This document shows, one piece after another, positions 1 to 12,000 of a stretch of 64,000 bases of DNA. The stretch is from Streptomyces atratus. GTDB taxonomy: Bacteria; Actinomycetota; Actinomycetes; Streptomycetales; Streptomycetaceae. Both the position numbers and the translations under genes were made by a program. Position 1 is the stretch's first letter; every line of letters begins with the position of its first letter. Location of the stretch: the NCBI RefSeq assembly GCF_014648655.1, contig NZ_BMRN01000004.1, forward strand, positions 1 through 64,000, written 5' to 3'. Below the pieces are notes generated by a model. It was not told where the DNA came from. It made no database searches and saw nothing but the letters and a program-made list of their open reading frames with translations.

Positions 1-3000
1 CCGGCAGGAGATGCATCGCCGGCCGACGCGGTCGCGGTGCTCTCGGACAGAACCGTGTCGGCCGGCTGCTGCGTGATCTCCGAGTCGGCGTTGAGCAGCA
101 GGCCGTCCGTCACGAGAGGCACGGCGGGCCGGTACCGGTCGTCCGCGAGGTGCAGCACCACGCCCGACCGCGTGTTTCCTCCCGTGTCCGTTCCAGGAGC
201 GGCGAACGTCAGATGGCTCAGGTCCGACTGGACCACGGTGACCGGGATCCCGAGCACACGGGCCGCGAGCAGTGCCGCCAGGTCTCCCGCGGAGTGGTTC
301 CAGCCCGCGTCCTTGCGGTCGCCGATCTGCCCGTCGCCGGACCGCAGCAGTGTCGTACGGGCCAGGTCCAGGCGCTGGTCGGGGGTCAGCCGGGCGGCCA
401 CGGTATCCGGGAGGCGGCTGCGCGAGGCGGCGTGTTCGGCGGCTTGTGCCTCGCTGAGCGCGATTCCCGCGTCGGCCAGCTCCTGTGCGGTGAACCGCTC
501 CTGGGGATCGATCGCGAGGAACTCCGCGAGTTCGTCGCGGTCCGCCATCAGCCGGTCGGCGAGGCGTTGCCTCAAGTGCTCGACATCGGCGGCGGAAAGA
601 CTTCTGCCCTGCGCGTGGAGCCCCAGCTCGGCGAGGAGCCCCGGATGGGCGCTCTCGACCGCGTCGAGGAGGGATCGGTGGAAGCTCGTACCGATGTCGA
701 GGTGCGCGGGTCCGGTGGAGGGCGGTTCCACGAGGTGGAGGACGCGGCCGTCCGGCGACTTCAGACTGACCGGGCGCCCCTGTGAGTCCTCGCCCTCGGC
801 GGTGTAGGGCTCGGGGGCGGACTTCGCGTCGGCCGGGCGGACGTAGCCCTCGGGTTCGGGCGCGGGGTGCCAGGGGGTGACGACGCGGCGGGCGCTGCCT
901 TCGGCCTGCGGCTCCAGGACCCCTCGGGTGGATACGTCCACCGCTTCGAAGTTCGGCTGCACCAGGGCGAGTTCGCGGTAGTCGGCCGTCAGCTGTGCGA
1001 CTGCCCGGTCATACACCGACCGTGCGTTCTTCAGCTCGGCATCGACCGCGTCGAGCCGTCCCTCGGTCTCCGCCCGTTCCGCTGCCTTTCGGGCTCGGGC
1101 CTCTTGGAGCTCGGCAGCCCTCAGGGGTGACCGCGCGGCCAGTACGGCCTCCAGCGACGACCGGTAGGCGGCGTCCGCCGTCCGCAGGCGCTGCGCCCAG
1201 CCCGCCGCCTTGATCTGTTCCCGGCGTACGGCGTCCGTGTCCGACAGCGGCCCCGCGTTGTCGAGCCAGACCTCCGTACGGGCGAGGACGTCCTCCCGCG
1301 TGACGAGGCGCGGCGGTCCGGTGAGGTCGGCGGCCGGGCCCTCGTGGGGCACCGTGCTTTCGAGGGACACCGGCCCTTCGAGGGCTTCGGTGAGCGGCGG
1401 GTATCCGGCGACGGTGGCCGGAGCCTGTTCGGTGGCCGCGGCAGCGGCCGGCTCGCTCCAGGCGACCGGCGGCGTGCCGGAGGGGCGGGTACCGGTGATC
1501 GTGTAGTGGTCGACCGCGTTCCAGGCAGCCTCGGATGCAGCGGCGAGGTGCTGCTCGGCGGTCGCGAGGTCGCGGCGATGGTTGGCCAGGTCTTGCTGGG
1601 CTTCGGCGTACCGGGAGCGGGCCGTGGCGAGCCCCTCCCGCGCCGCGGCCACGTCCGTGCCGGTGGGAGCCGGCGTCTCCAGGAGGCGCCGGAGCTCCGT
1701 GTGGAGGGAGGTGACCTCGCTGTCGAGTGCGCGCAGGCGCCGCTCGGCCGCCTCCGCCTTCGTGGCGGCCTCGGTGAACTTCTTGGTCTGCTCCTTGACG
1801 GTGCCCGCAGCGGCCTCGACCTCGGGGGGCAGCAGTCCGTGCTCCCGGGCGATGTCGAACGACACCCACATCGTCACCCCGTCCTGCACCGTGTGCTCCA
1901 CGGTGACCGGCGGCCGGGACCCGGGCCTGAGCACCGACGGGACGACCGGAAGGTCCGCGATGCGGTGCGATGCCTTCGCCGTCTGGAGTACGTGCAGGGG
2001 TGCCTGGATGAGCACAGCGCCGCCGGCGAAGGGCTTGAGCGTGGTCAGCGCGGAGGTACGGCGGTCGGCGGCACCGCCCGCCGCGTCGGAGTCCGTCCAG
2101 CCCGGCACGGTGGCCGTGGCCTGCACCAGGGGCTGCGTCTGGAAGGCCGGTCCCGCGGTCATCGACGGCATGTGCGCTTCGGTGGTGTCACCCGTGTAGG
2201 TGTCGTTGTCCATGGTCCGCCGGCTGCCGCCGAGTCCCGCGCCCGGGTCCACGGCCAGCAGCCGGGCCCGCGACAGATCGACGTCGGCGGAGATGTTCAG
2301 GGTCGCGTCCGTCCCGCCGATCGCCGACGTGGTGTCGTGCAGCGTGACGGTCAGGCTGTCGCGGATCATCTGCGGAAGGTAGGCACTCAGCACGTCGGTG
2401 CTGATGCCCCCCTTGAGGACTTCACCGGCGGCGGTGCCGGGCCGCGTCAGTACCGTCTTGCGCACATAACGGCCATTGCTGTTGGTGGGCATCTCCGTCG
2501 CGGCGTCGGTCGTGGCGCCGCGTCCCTTGACGGCGAGGTCGACGGCGTATGCTGCGGCGTCCCGGAGTGCGGTGATGCCGCCGACGGTGGTGACGACGAC
2601 ACTCTCCGGGCCGGTGGCGAACAGCTTCCTGCCTGCCGCGTTGCGCTCCCGGAGCGCAACGGCCTGCTGCTGGTCCGGGGGAAGCAGCATCGGGCGTGCG
2701 GCATCCCGGGGTGTGCGGGCCGCCGGCGGTTCGGTCTTCTGCTTTTCCGTCTTCTGCGTTTCCGTCTTCTGCGGTTCGGTCGTCCGGGCTTCGGTTGTCT
2801 GCTGTTCGGTCTTCTGCGGCCGGGCGAGGCTCAGCGGCAGCACCACCTCGGTTTCGCCGACGGGATACGTGCGAGGGACCACTGTCCCGTCGGGCAGCTC
2901 CAGGGTGAAGGTGACGCTGAACGTCGTCCGACCGGTCACCACCGGTCCCTCGAAGGCCACTTGGGCGCTGACGGCGTCGGTGACCGCGTGCGCCAGGGAC

Positions 3001-6000
3001 GACGAGCGGGTGGACCCGACCCGGTCGTCGAGGGTGAAGCCGCCGCTCCGGAGACCCGGACGGTCCCAGATGGTGGGCACCTCGCCGAGCCGGTAGCCGG
3101 CCTCGTACCCGCGCGCCAGCTTCTCCGTGACGGTCTCCGCCGTGGACGTGGGCCGGGTGATCGTGGGCTTCACGTCGTGGCGCAGCGCACCGGGGGTGAA
3201 TCCGGACCGTTCCAGGGTCACCGTGAGACTGGCGTCCCTGGCCGGCCCGATCTTGTTCCGGGCCAGACGCAGGGAGGTGCCGCCGTTCTCCATGCCCGTC
3301 TGGAGAGCGCGGATACCGGACGGCGACAGGGTGGTCATCTGCCGTGCCAGGCCGCCGAGCTGATCGGCCAGCAGGCTCTTGGGCCCGAGCCAGCTCTTGT
3401 GCTGCGGCAGGTCTTCCATCAGGGTGCCCATGAACCGGCTGACCGCCGCGGACATGTCGATGCGGCCGACCGTGAGCGTGGCGTGCGTGGCCGCATCGAC
3501 TGCGGTGAAGAGCTGCTGGGGCGGCGGAGCGGTGAGACCGTCGTCGAAGAGACCGGCCTTCCTCGCCTCGGCGAGCGGCATCCACACGAGCAGGCCGTCG
3601 GGGATCTCCACGATCCGGCCCTGGGGCGGCCGTCCGCGCATCAGTTCCATGGGCACCTGGAGGAGACCGGACGGCTGGGAGCGGGCCGCGAGGTGCCAGG
3701 CCACATCGGCGCCGACCAGGACCATCGGTCCGGTGTACTGGACCGTGTGGGCCGGGTTCGCCGAGAAGGTCTCGGCCGAGGTCGCGGTGCTGGTGCGCTG
3801 GTACGGCGACGCGGTGAGACCGTAGGTGCCGGAGGTCTGGAACGCGTCGGTGTGCTTGGCCCGGAAGGCCAGCAGGGACGAGATGGCGTGACTGCGGACA
3901 TGGGCGACCGAGTGTCCCGCCCCGCTGGTGCCCGAGCCGATGTTGGAGAGGGCGAGGTCGCTGGAGTCGACGACGGCGAGCACGCGCGTCCCGCGCACCT
4001 GGGGCCAGGCACTGACCGACGCGGTGATGTCGGTGACGGCCGTCCTCCCGAACAGGTCGCTGACATGCTTGCCCGTCTGCGCCGCGTCGCTGAAGTCCGC
4101 CTCGTTGCGACCGGTGGTGAACGCCTCGGCCAGCGCGCCGGAGGCGGGGGTCCCGTCGGTCCCGTAGATCCAGGAGTTGCCGGAGACGGAGGCGAGCAGT
4201 TCCTTGAGGTGGTGCACCACGACCTCGGGCGAGGTGACGCTCTGCACGGAGTGCAGGCCGTCGAAGAGTGCGTGGGGCGCCCAGTCATCCGTGGAGACGG
4301 GTTTCCCGGAGGAGAGCAGTTCGGCCATGGCCCGGTCCATCGGCACGGGCACGGGTGCCGGGACGGTCTCCGGCCGGTTGACCGGCAGGATGGAGGGGAC
4401 GGACAGCGACGCGGGCACGGCAAGGGTGACGCGGCCGGTGACGGGGACCGGGGCGGTCTGTCCGTCGCCCTGCCCGGTGGCCAGGACATCGACGCTCCCG
4501 GTGGCCTGCTTCACGAACCACCGGGTGCTGAGCAGCTCGCCGGTCATGGTCCGCGCGATCTGGCGCGGCCGGGTGAAACTGGTGGCTTCGGCGGTGAAGG
4601 CCAGGTCGTACGACCACAGGTGCTGCGACCCGGAGCTGGTGATGCCGCCGTCCGGGGTCAGCGTCGGGCCGTACGTCATGCCGTAGGCGGTCTGCCTGCC
4701 GTACCGGTAGCCGATGCTCCCGGTGCCGCCGAAGCGCTCGATCCCGGTCAGTCCCACGTCGACGCCGACCGACCAGCCGTGGGTACGGGTGGTCGCACTG
4801 TCCGCGCGGCGGGTCGACAGGACGTTGTTCGCCAGACCCAGATCGTGGTGGGCACCCACGAACTGACGGTTCGTCGCCTCCGCGCGCACGGTGAGAACGA
4901 CGTACCGCTTGCTGACGGAGTCGAGCTGCTCCAGCTGGATCCGCAGTCCGGTGCTCGTCAGGCGGTCGAGGGAGCCTTCGAGCACCGTACGGGAGAGTGC
5001 CTGGCGCAGCAGATGGGTGTTGCGCACCGCGGTGTTGTACTTCCGGTCGCTGCCGCCGTTCCGGTCGCCGTCGACCACGGTGTCCGGCCGGGGCGGAAGC
5101 ACCAGGTCGGGGTAGGCGCGATGCAGCCCCGCCTGGATGCGGTCGACCAGTTCGTCCGTCAGGGAGACCTGGCGCGGAACCGTTTCCGAGTCACGGGTCG
5201 CGGCGAGGTCCAGGACCGCGTGCAGGCCGAACGTCGCCGGATTCGACGGCGACAGATACGCGGGGGCGGGGGGCACCTCGGCGTCCGGGACGGGTGCGGT
5301 GCCGTCGTCCCAGCCGGCCAGTCTGCGTGCGTCGGCCCGTGGCAACTGCACGGTGGCGGTGAGGAAGGCGCCTTCCTCGTTCGGGCCGTTCCGGTTGGCC
5401 TGGGCGGTCCGCTCGGCCGGCTCGGGCGACTCCCATGCGCCGCCCTGCCTGCGCAGCTCGATCCGGAAGCGGACGTCGTAGAGCCCCGAGTGGCCGCGGC
5501 TGTTGAGCGTCCGCACGGACTCGGCCGTGTTGCCGCTGTAGCTGCTCTCTGCACGCTGGGTCGTCAGGGCGGCCGATCCCCCGATCTGGAGGCTCAGGGT
5601 GCCCGCGGGCTGGAGCAGCGCGAACTGAGGGCCGACGGAGATCCCGATCGCGGCGCCCTGGGTGTTCTTCTTCTCCGTAGTGGCGGTGGAGCGCTGTGCG
5701 TCGGCCTTCTTGACCTCGGTCTTGTCGGACGCCTGGAGCAGTGTGGCGTCGACCGGGATCAGCCGGAGCTCGACGGAGCCCAGTGACCGGTTGCCGAGAC
5801 CGGCGAAGAGCGGGGCGCTGACCACCGTCTCGCCGGAGCTCTGCGCGATCATCGTGCGCAGGCTCTCCTCGCCGAACAGATCGGCCAGTTGGTGGCGCAG
5901 GAAGCTGCCGGGGGTCGCCTCGGGAAAGTTCGCGAGTGCCCAGTCCAGCAGCCGGGTCTCCGTGGTGACGCTCAGCGGTGCGAGCAGGTGCGGCCGGGCG

Positions 6001-9000
6001 CCCGGCGCGAACGCGAAGGCGGTGGGCAACCGGTCCGGGATCGCCGGGTCGGTGACGCTGTCCGGGACCCGCCAGGTGACCCCGTCCTGGATGCGGTAGC
6101 GCCGCAGCGCGGCGGTGCCGGGCTGCTGCTGGTCCGGGGACAGCTCACGGCCCTTCTTGTCCCAGACGTGCGAGGACTCGACGACGATGTGCAGGTCGCT
6201 CACATGCAGATGACTGCCGTCCTTGCCGACCGCGGTCACACTGCTCTGGGCGCGGCTCTCCTGGGTGTACGTGTAGGAGGCCTCCATACGCCGTGCGCTG
6301 AGGGACACCGACCCGAACGCACCGACGGTCCCCGCGGAGGGCCCCAGCGGGACCGCCACTCCGAAGGCGCGGGAGGTGCCGAGGGTCTTGGTCTCCGTCG
6401 CACCGGGGCGGGTGCGGAGTTCGGTCTCGATCTTGACGGGGGCGTCGGTGGCCTTGGCCTCGGCGGTCTTCGACGCGTCCTTCTTCGACTCGTCGGTCTC
6501 GGACTTGTCCGTCCTGGAGGCGTCCGTTTTCGACTCGTCGGTTTTGGAAGCGGCGGTCTTGGACCCCTCCGTCTTCGACTCGCCGGTCTTGGACCCTTCA
6601 GCCTTCGGCCCTTCCGTCTTCGAGGTGGTCGAACTGCCCTCGTTCCCGTTTCCGTCCTTGTGCAGTACGAACTCGTCCACGGCGGCCAACGCCGACGGCT
6701 CGGCATGGCGGCGCCAGTTTCCGTAGCTCTCCATCGAGAGGGAGATCTCCCGGTGGCCGCCGTCCATGGTCGGCAGGATGAAGGCCCGGGGGCTGAGCAG
6801 CGTATGCGGACTCTGGACGAGCACGCGCTTCAACTCGTCGAGCCCGTCGGGGCGCAGACTCCATCGCCTCGCGACGGATTCGGCCAGCACGTCGGCACCT
6901 CTGATGGTGATCCGTCCGTGCCCGTGGCCCTTCATCGACTTCGGCAGCATCGCGTTGTCGTCGAACGTGACGAATTCACCGGACTGCTCCTGCGGGAGCG
7001 GATCCACGTCGTCGCTCAGCAGCGGAGGGGCGAAGGCCGCCTTCTCCACCTTCACGCCCGGGTTCTCGATCCGGCGGAACACCTCGTCGCGGCGTGCCTC
7101 CTCTGTCGTCAGGTCCGGACGGTCGCGGCGTACCCGGTACATCCGCTGCTCGTACTCGTCCGCCGAGAGCGCGTTCAGGGCCTTGTCGCGGGCCGTGGGC
7201 TGCTGCGCGCCCGACGAGCCTGCCGGTGAGGAGCCGTCACCGCCGGGGCCGCCCGGCGGCTCCTCGTTCTCCTTCACGGGGATGTCGGAGTCCTTGGGCG
7301 CGGAAGCCACGGAGTCGGCGTCGTCGTCGGACCTGAGGTCGGACGCGTCGTCGGACTTGAGGTCGGACGCGTCGGCGGACTTGAGATCGACGTCGTTGTT
7401 CGGTTCGGATTCCGACGTGGTCCGCGTGTCGGTGAGGGACTGCGTGTCGTCCTCGGTCTGTGTACGTACACGACGGGCGTTCGGCGACGGCAGGTCGTCC
7501 CGCTCCCGCGAGTGAAGGCTGTCCCCGTCCTTCCCCCCGGACTCCGACGCATCGTCCAGCTGCCGCGGAGCCTCCATCAGCTGCTCGCCCGGCAGCACCG
7601 GAGCACGCCGGTCCCGTTCGGAGTCGGCCGGCCGCGGGGTCTTCGCCGAGTTGCCGGCACCCTCGTCGACGTTCGTCGGGGAGACCGGATTGCGCACGGT
7701 TGCCGACGGTCCGGCATTCGACGGGCCCGACGTGTCCGTCAGGTCCGTGTCCTGGACGTCCGTGCGCTTCTCCGACACGGCGTCGTCCACCTTGGGGACA
7801 CCGGGCTCATTGCCGGTCGTGACCAGGTTCCGCAGGCGTTCCACCAGCGTGCGGGCGTCGTGGGCAGCCTGTTCGCGTACCTCCTCGGGCAGCTTGTCGA
7901 GCGAGCGGTCGATACGGCGGTCGAGGTCCCGCAAGCGGTCCGGAGCACGCAGTTCCTGTTCCAGGCGCTCCTGCCCCTCACGCCTCAGCTCCGCCGTCTC
8001 GGCGTCGTAGCTGTCGAGGACCCGGTCGACGGCCTGAGGGTCGCCCGCCGCCTCGTCCAGCCTGTTCTGCCATGCGGCGCGGCGTTCGGTGCTGCGCTGC
8101 GCCCCCTCGGGGTCGCCGTCCGAGATGGCCTTCAGCCGCCGGTCGCGCTCCAGCTGTGCCATCCGGTCGAGCTGTTCCCGCTCGATGGCCCGCCTCGCCG
8201 TGTCGTCCTCGGCGTTCGCGCGCCGGTCTTCCCACTGCTGCCGCTCCTCGCGCGACATCCCGGTGTCGTCCGTACCCTCGCGCAGCCGGTCGAGCCGCTC
8301 CTCCAGGATCCGGTCATTCTCCGCCCGGGAGTCCTCGGTCCGGTCCCGGCCGGGGGTGCCGTCGCCGCCGGCACCGCCGTCACCGTCCTGCGGCGGGGGC
8401 AGCGGCTCCGAGGACTCCTGTCGGTGGCCGCCCTCGCGCATGGCGTCCAGCCTCGCCCGGAAGGACGCCAGTTCGGCCTCCCTGCCGAGGGTGACCGTAC
8501 GACGTTCGTACTGCGCGTCGAGGTCGCTTCCCCGCCCCGGTGCTTCGAACCGGTTCTTCCAGGTGGCCAGCTCCGTCTCGGATGCACCGAGATCCCGCAA
8601 GGTCGCGAGCCGTCGCGACGTCTCCAGCTCGGCGTCGTAGTCAGCCTGCACTCTGCGGAGATCCTCGGGGGTCGCCGCCTGCTCCCTGCGGTCCTCCCAT
8701 TCGAGGAACCGCTCGCGGTCCATGCCCGCATCTTCCGCATCGGCCCGCCGGTTGTCGGCCAACTGCTTCCGGAGCGCCTCGGGGGTGCTGTCGGCGCGGG
8801 CGCTCAGCTCGGACCCGAGGGTGCCGAGACGGTTCTCGAAGTCGTCCAGCAACTGGGTCGTCCGACGGGGATCGTTGGCGAGAGCCGACTGCTCGACGTC
8901 GAGGGCATGGCGCAGCCACTCCGTGCGGCGCATTCCCAGCTGCGCGGCCCGCGCCTCGTATCCGCCGTCCATGTGACGGCGGAACTGCTGGAGGCGTTCA

Positions 9001-12000
9001 CCGAGGCCGTGCACGGCGACGAGGTCGCCGAGTTCCCGCAGGCCGTCGGCGGCGTCGGCGTGCCTGCCCGCCCCGACGTCGTCCCGGATGCGCTCGCTCA
9101 GCCGCTGCCGTGTCTCCCTGTCGACGCCCACCCGCCGGGCATCCGCCAGCAGGGCGTCGGTCTCCCGCTCCACGTCCTTGGTCAGCCTGCGCTGCTCGGT
9201 GGGGGTCAGGCCCTCGGGCACGTCGGGCAGCTGCTCCAGCCGGTTCACCGGGTCGTCGGTGAGGCTGCCCAGTTCGTCGAGGCGCGTGATCAGCGCATCG
9301 ACATCGCCGTCGTTGTGCACGTCGAAGCCGTCGCGGAAGGGCAGTTCGTCCTGCGACTCCGTACGGAGAGGATTCGGCGAGTCCTCGGTGGCCGGTCCCT
9401 TCCCGTCGCTCTCGGTCCGCTCAGTATCCGGTCGGCTCCCGGCGGGGGGCTCGGTGCCGGGCGGGGCCTCGGGAACGTCGGGGAACACGAGGTCCGGCTC
9501 GTCCCCCGCGAAGGGCTGGGCACCGGGTTCGTTCTGCGGGACGTCCGGGAACACCACATCGCCCCCGTCCGGGGACGGACCTGTGGGTGTCTGCTGACGC
9601 GATCCGCCGGGGGAGACGCCGGCACCCGGGGCTGTGGACACGGTCGGTACGGGGCGCGGCGGCGGTGCGATGCCGCCCGCGCCGTTGTACGGGAGGACTC
9701 CGTCGCCTTCGATACCCGTCGTTGAGCCGTCGGGCTCCAGCCCGTCGGGGCCCTCCTCCTCCAGGGCCGCGCGGTACTGCTCACGGAGCTCGTCGACCCG
9801 TGCGGGGCGGCCGAGGCCGTCGGGGTCGCCCTCCCGCAGCTTTGCCATGCGTGCCGCCAGGTCGGCGTCGGAGTCCGAGTCGTCGGAATTCTGCCGGTCC
9901 TTCAGCCGGTCCAGGCGCTCCTGGAGGCGATCGAGGTCGTTCGCGGTCCGGTTTGCCGGCCCGGAGTGGTCGGACCGACTGGACGACCCCACGCCCGCGC
10001 CGTCGTCGGACGTCTGCGGAAGGTCGTTCCGCGGCACGTCGGGCAGGTCCGCCAGGAGCCGCTCCGCCTCCGGCGACAGCACCGTGCCCAGCGGGGTATC
10101 GGGTACGTCCGGGAGGCCGTCCAGAAGCGTGTTCACGTCCGTGAGCTCCCGCGTCACGTTCTCGTGTGCCTGGTCCGGGGAGGGCAGCGTCTCGGGTACG
10201 TCCGGGAGGCTGTTCAGCAGGAGGTCCAGCTCAGGCACCGAGTCCGGTGGTACGGGGGGCTCGGGCGTGACGGAGTTGGTGGTTGAGTCGCCGGAGTTGT
10301 TCGTCGTGTCGCTATTGTTCGAGTTGTTCGAGTTGTTCGTCTCGTTCGTGAAGTTGCCGTCGTTCGTGAAGTTCGTGTCGTTCGAACTGGTGGCGAAGGA
10401 AGGGGCGGACGCCCCGGACACGTCGTACGGTGCGGTGTTCCCGTCGTCGTCGCTCGAGTACAGCGTCCGGCTGTCCGAGAAGTCGTCCGCGTCCAGGTAG
10501 TACAGGCTGTCGCCGTCCGAGGCGTTGTCGTCGCCGCTCCGCAGCGACACATTGTCCGAACCGGAGTCCGAGGCCGAATCCGTGAGCGTGCGATTGTCGG
10601 CGTCGTTCCTCGGGTCGGAGCCGTCGCGGACCGTCGTGCTCGACTCCGTGCTCGGCCTCGACGCGCCGGACGGCGGCGTGGGCGAGTCGGACGAGAAGAC
10701 CGGGGGGCGCGGCGGCGGCGCGGCCGGGGGGCCCGAGACCGCGTGGTGCAGGGCCTGGAAGCCGTGGGCCACTCCCCGGCCCATGACGCCGCCGGCCGCG
10801 CCCGCGGCCGCGGTCCAGCCGCTGACCGTGAACTTGTGCTCGGGACCGAAGATCAGGTTGTACATGCCCTCGGTGACCACGGCGTGGCCCGATTCACCGG
10901 CGATCTCGCCGACGAAGTTACCGATCCGGAAGCCGATGTTCCCTTCGATGTTCTTGCTGATGGTCTGTACGAAGGAGCCGGGCAGGTCGTGCGAGAGCGC
11001 ACGGACTCCGTTCTCCCCCAGGTCCTTCACGTACGGCTTGAGCGCGTCGTCCAGCGAATGGGTCAGACCCTGCCAGTCGGCCTTGCCGCCCCAGTTCTTG
11101 ACCAGCGCCTCGCCGTAGTCGCGGCCCAGGTTCCGGGCGGTCTCGTTGCCGAGGGAGGCCCCGAGGTTCTTCTCGAAGGCGTTCGCGAAGTCCTTGACGA
11201 CCTCCCGGCCGACCGCTCCGGCGGCCGCCCCCCTCGCGCCGTCCGCCCCCACATGGTTCAGGGATTCGTTGGTCCGGCCCATGATGTTGCCCAGGCGCTC
11301 GCCGAGCTTGCGGGCGGACTCCTCCGAGATCGCCTGGCCTGCGGCGCCCGCTCCGGCCCTTCCGCTCGCTCCGGCCGCGCCGTCACCCGCGGCGCCCGCC
11401 CCCTTGCCCAGGCCCGCTCCTGCGGCACCCGCGCCCTTGCCCGCACCCGCACCCGCGCTGCCGGCGCCTTTTCCGGCGCCCGCACCCGCAGCACCCGCGC
11501 CCTTGCCCGCGGCACCGGCTCCCGCTCCGCCGGCGCCCTTGCCGAGACCGCCCGCGCCCTTGCCGAGACCGCCCGCACCCGCACCGCCCGCACCCTTGCC
11601 GAGACCGCCCGCGGCCTTGCCCGCACCGCCTGCGGCACCGCCCGCTCCCTTGCCACCCCCGGCCAGCCCCTTGCCCAGCACGTTCCCCGCGTCATTGCCG
11701 AGGATCTTGCCCAGCCCCTTGCCGGTCAGGTTGCCGAGCAGCTTGCCGAGCCCGCCGCCCAGCAGTGCGAACGGCCCGCCGAGCGCTCCGCCGATGGCGG
11801 CGAACTTCGCGGCGTCCGCGGTGAAGTTCTTGTTCCACTCCGTACGGTCGCCGCGGCCCATCTGGGTGAGCTGGAGGATGGAGTCGAGCAGCAGGCCGCC
11901 GACGAGGCCGGTGATGGTCTGCATGATGATCTGGGCCAGCAGGAACTTGAGGATCAGCACCGCCATGGAACGGAACGCGGCGATCGCGGCGGCCGCCCAG

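Noticed and set aside
1344..5786. Very long plus-strand open frame (about 1480 codons) opposite the giant gene
   Set aside because: Composition is Arg/Gly/Gln-rich with no domain sense. It is the mirror of the GC-rich giant gene, whose own frame gives coherent modules.
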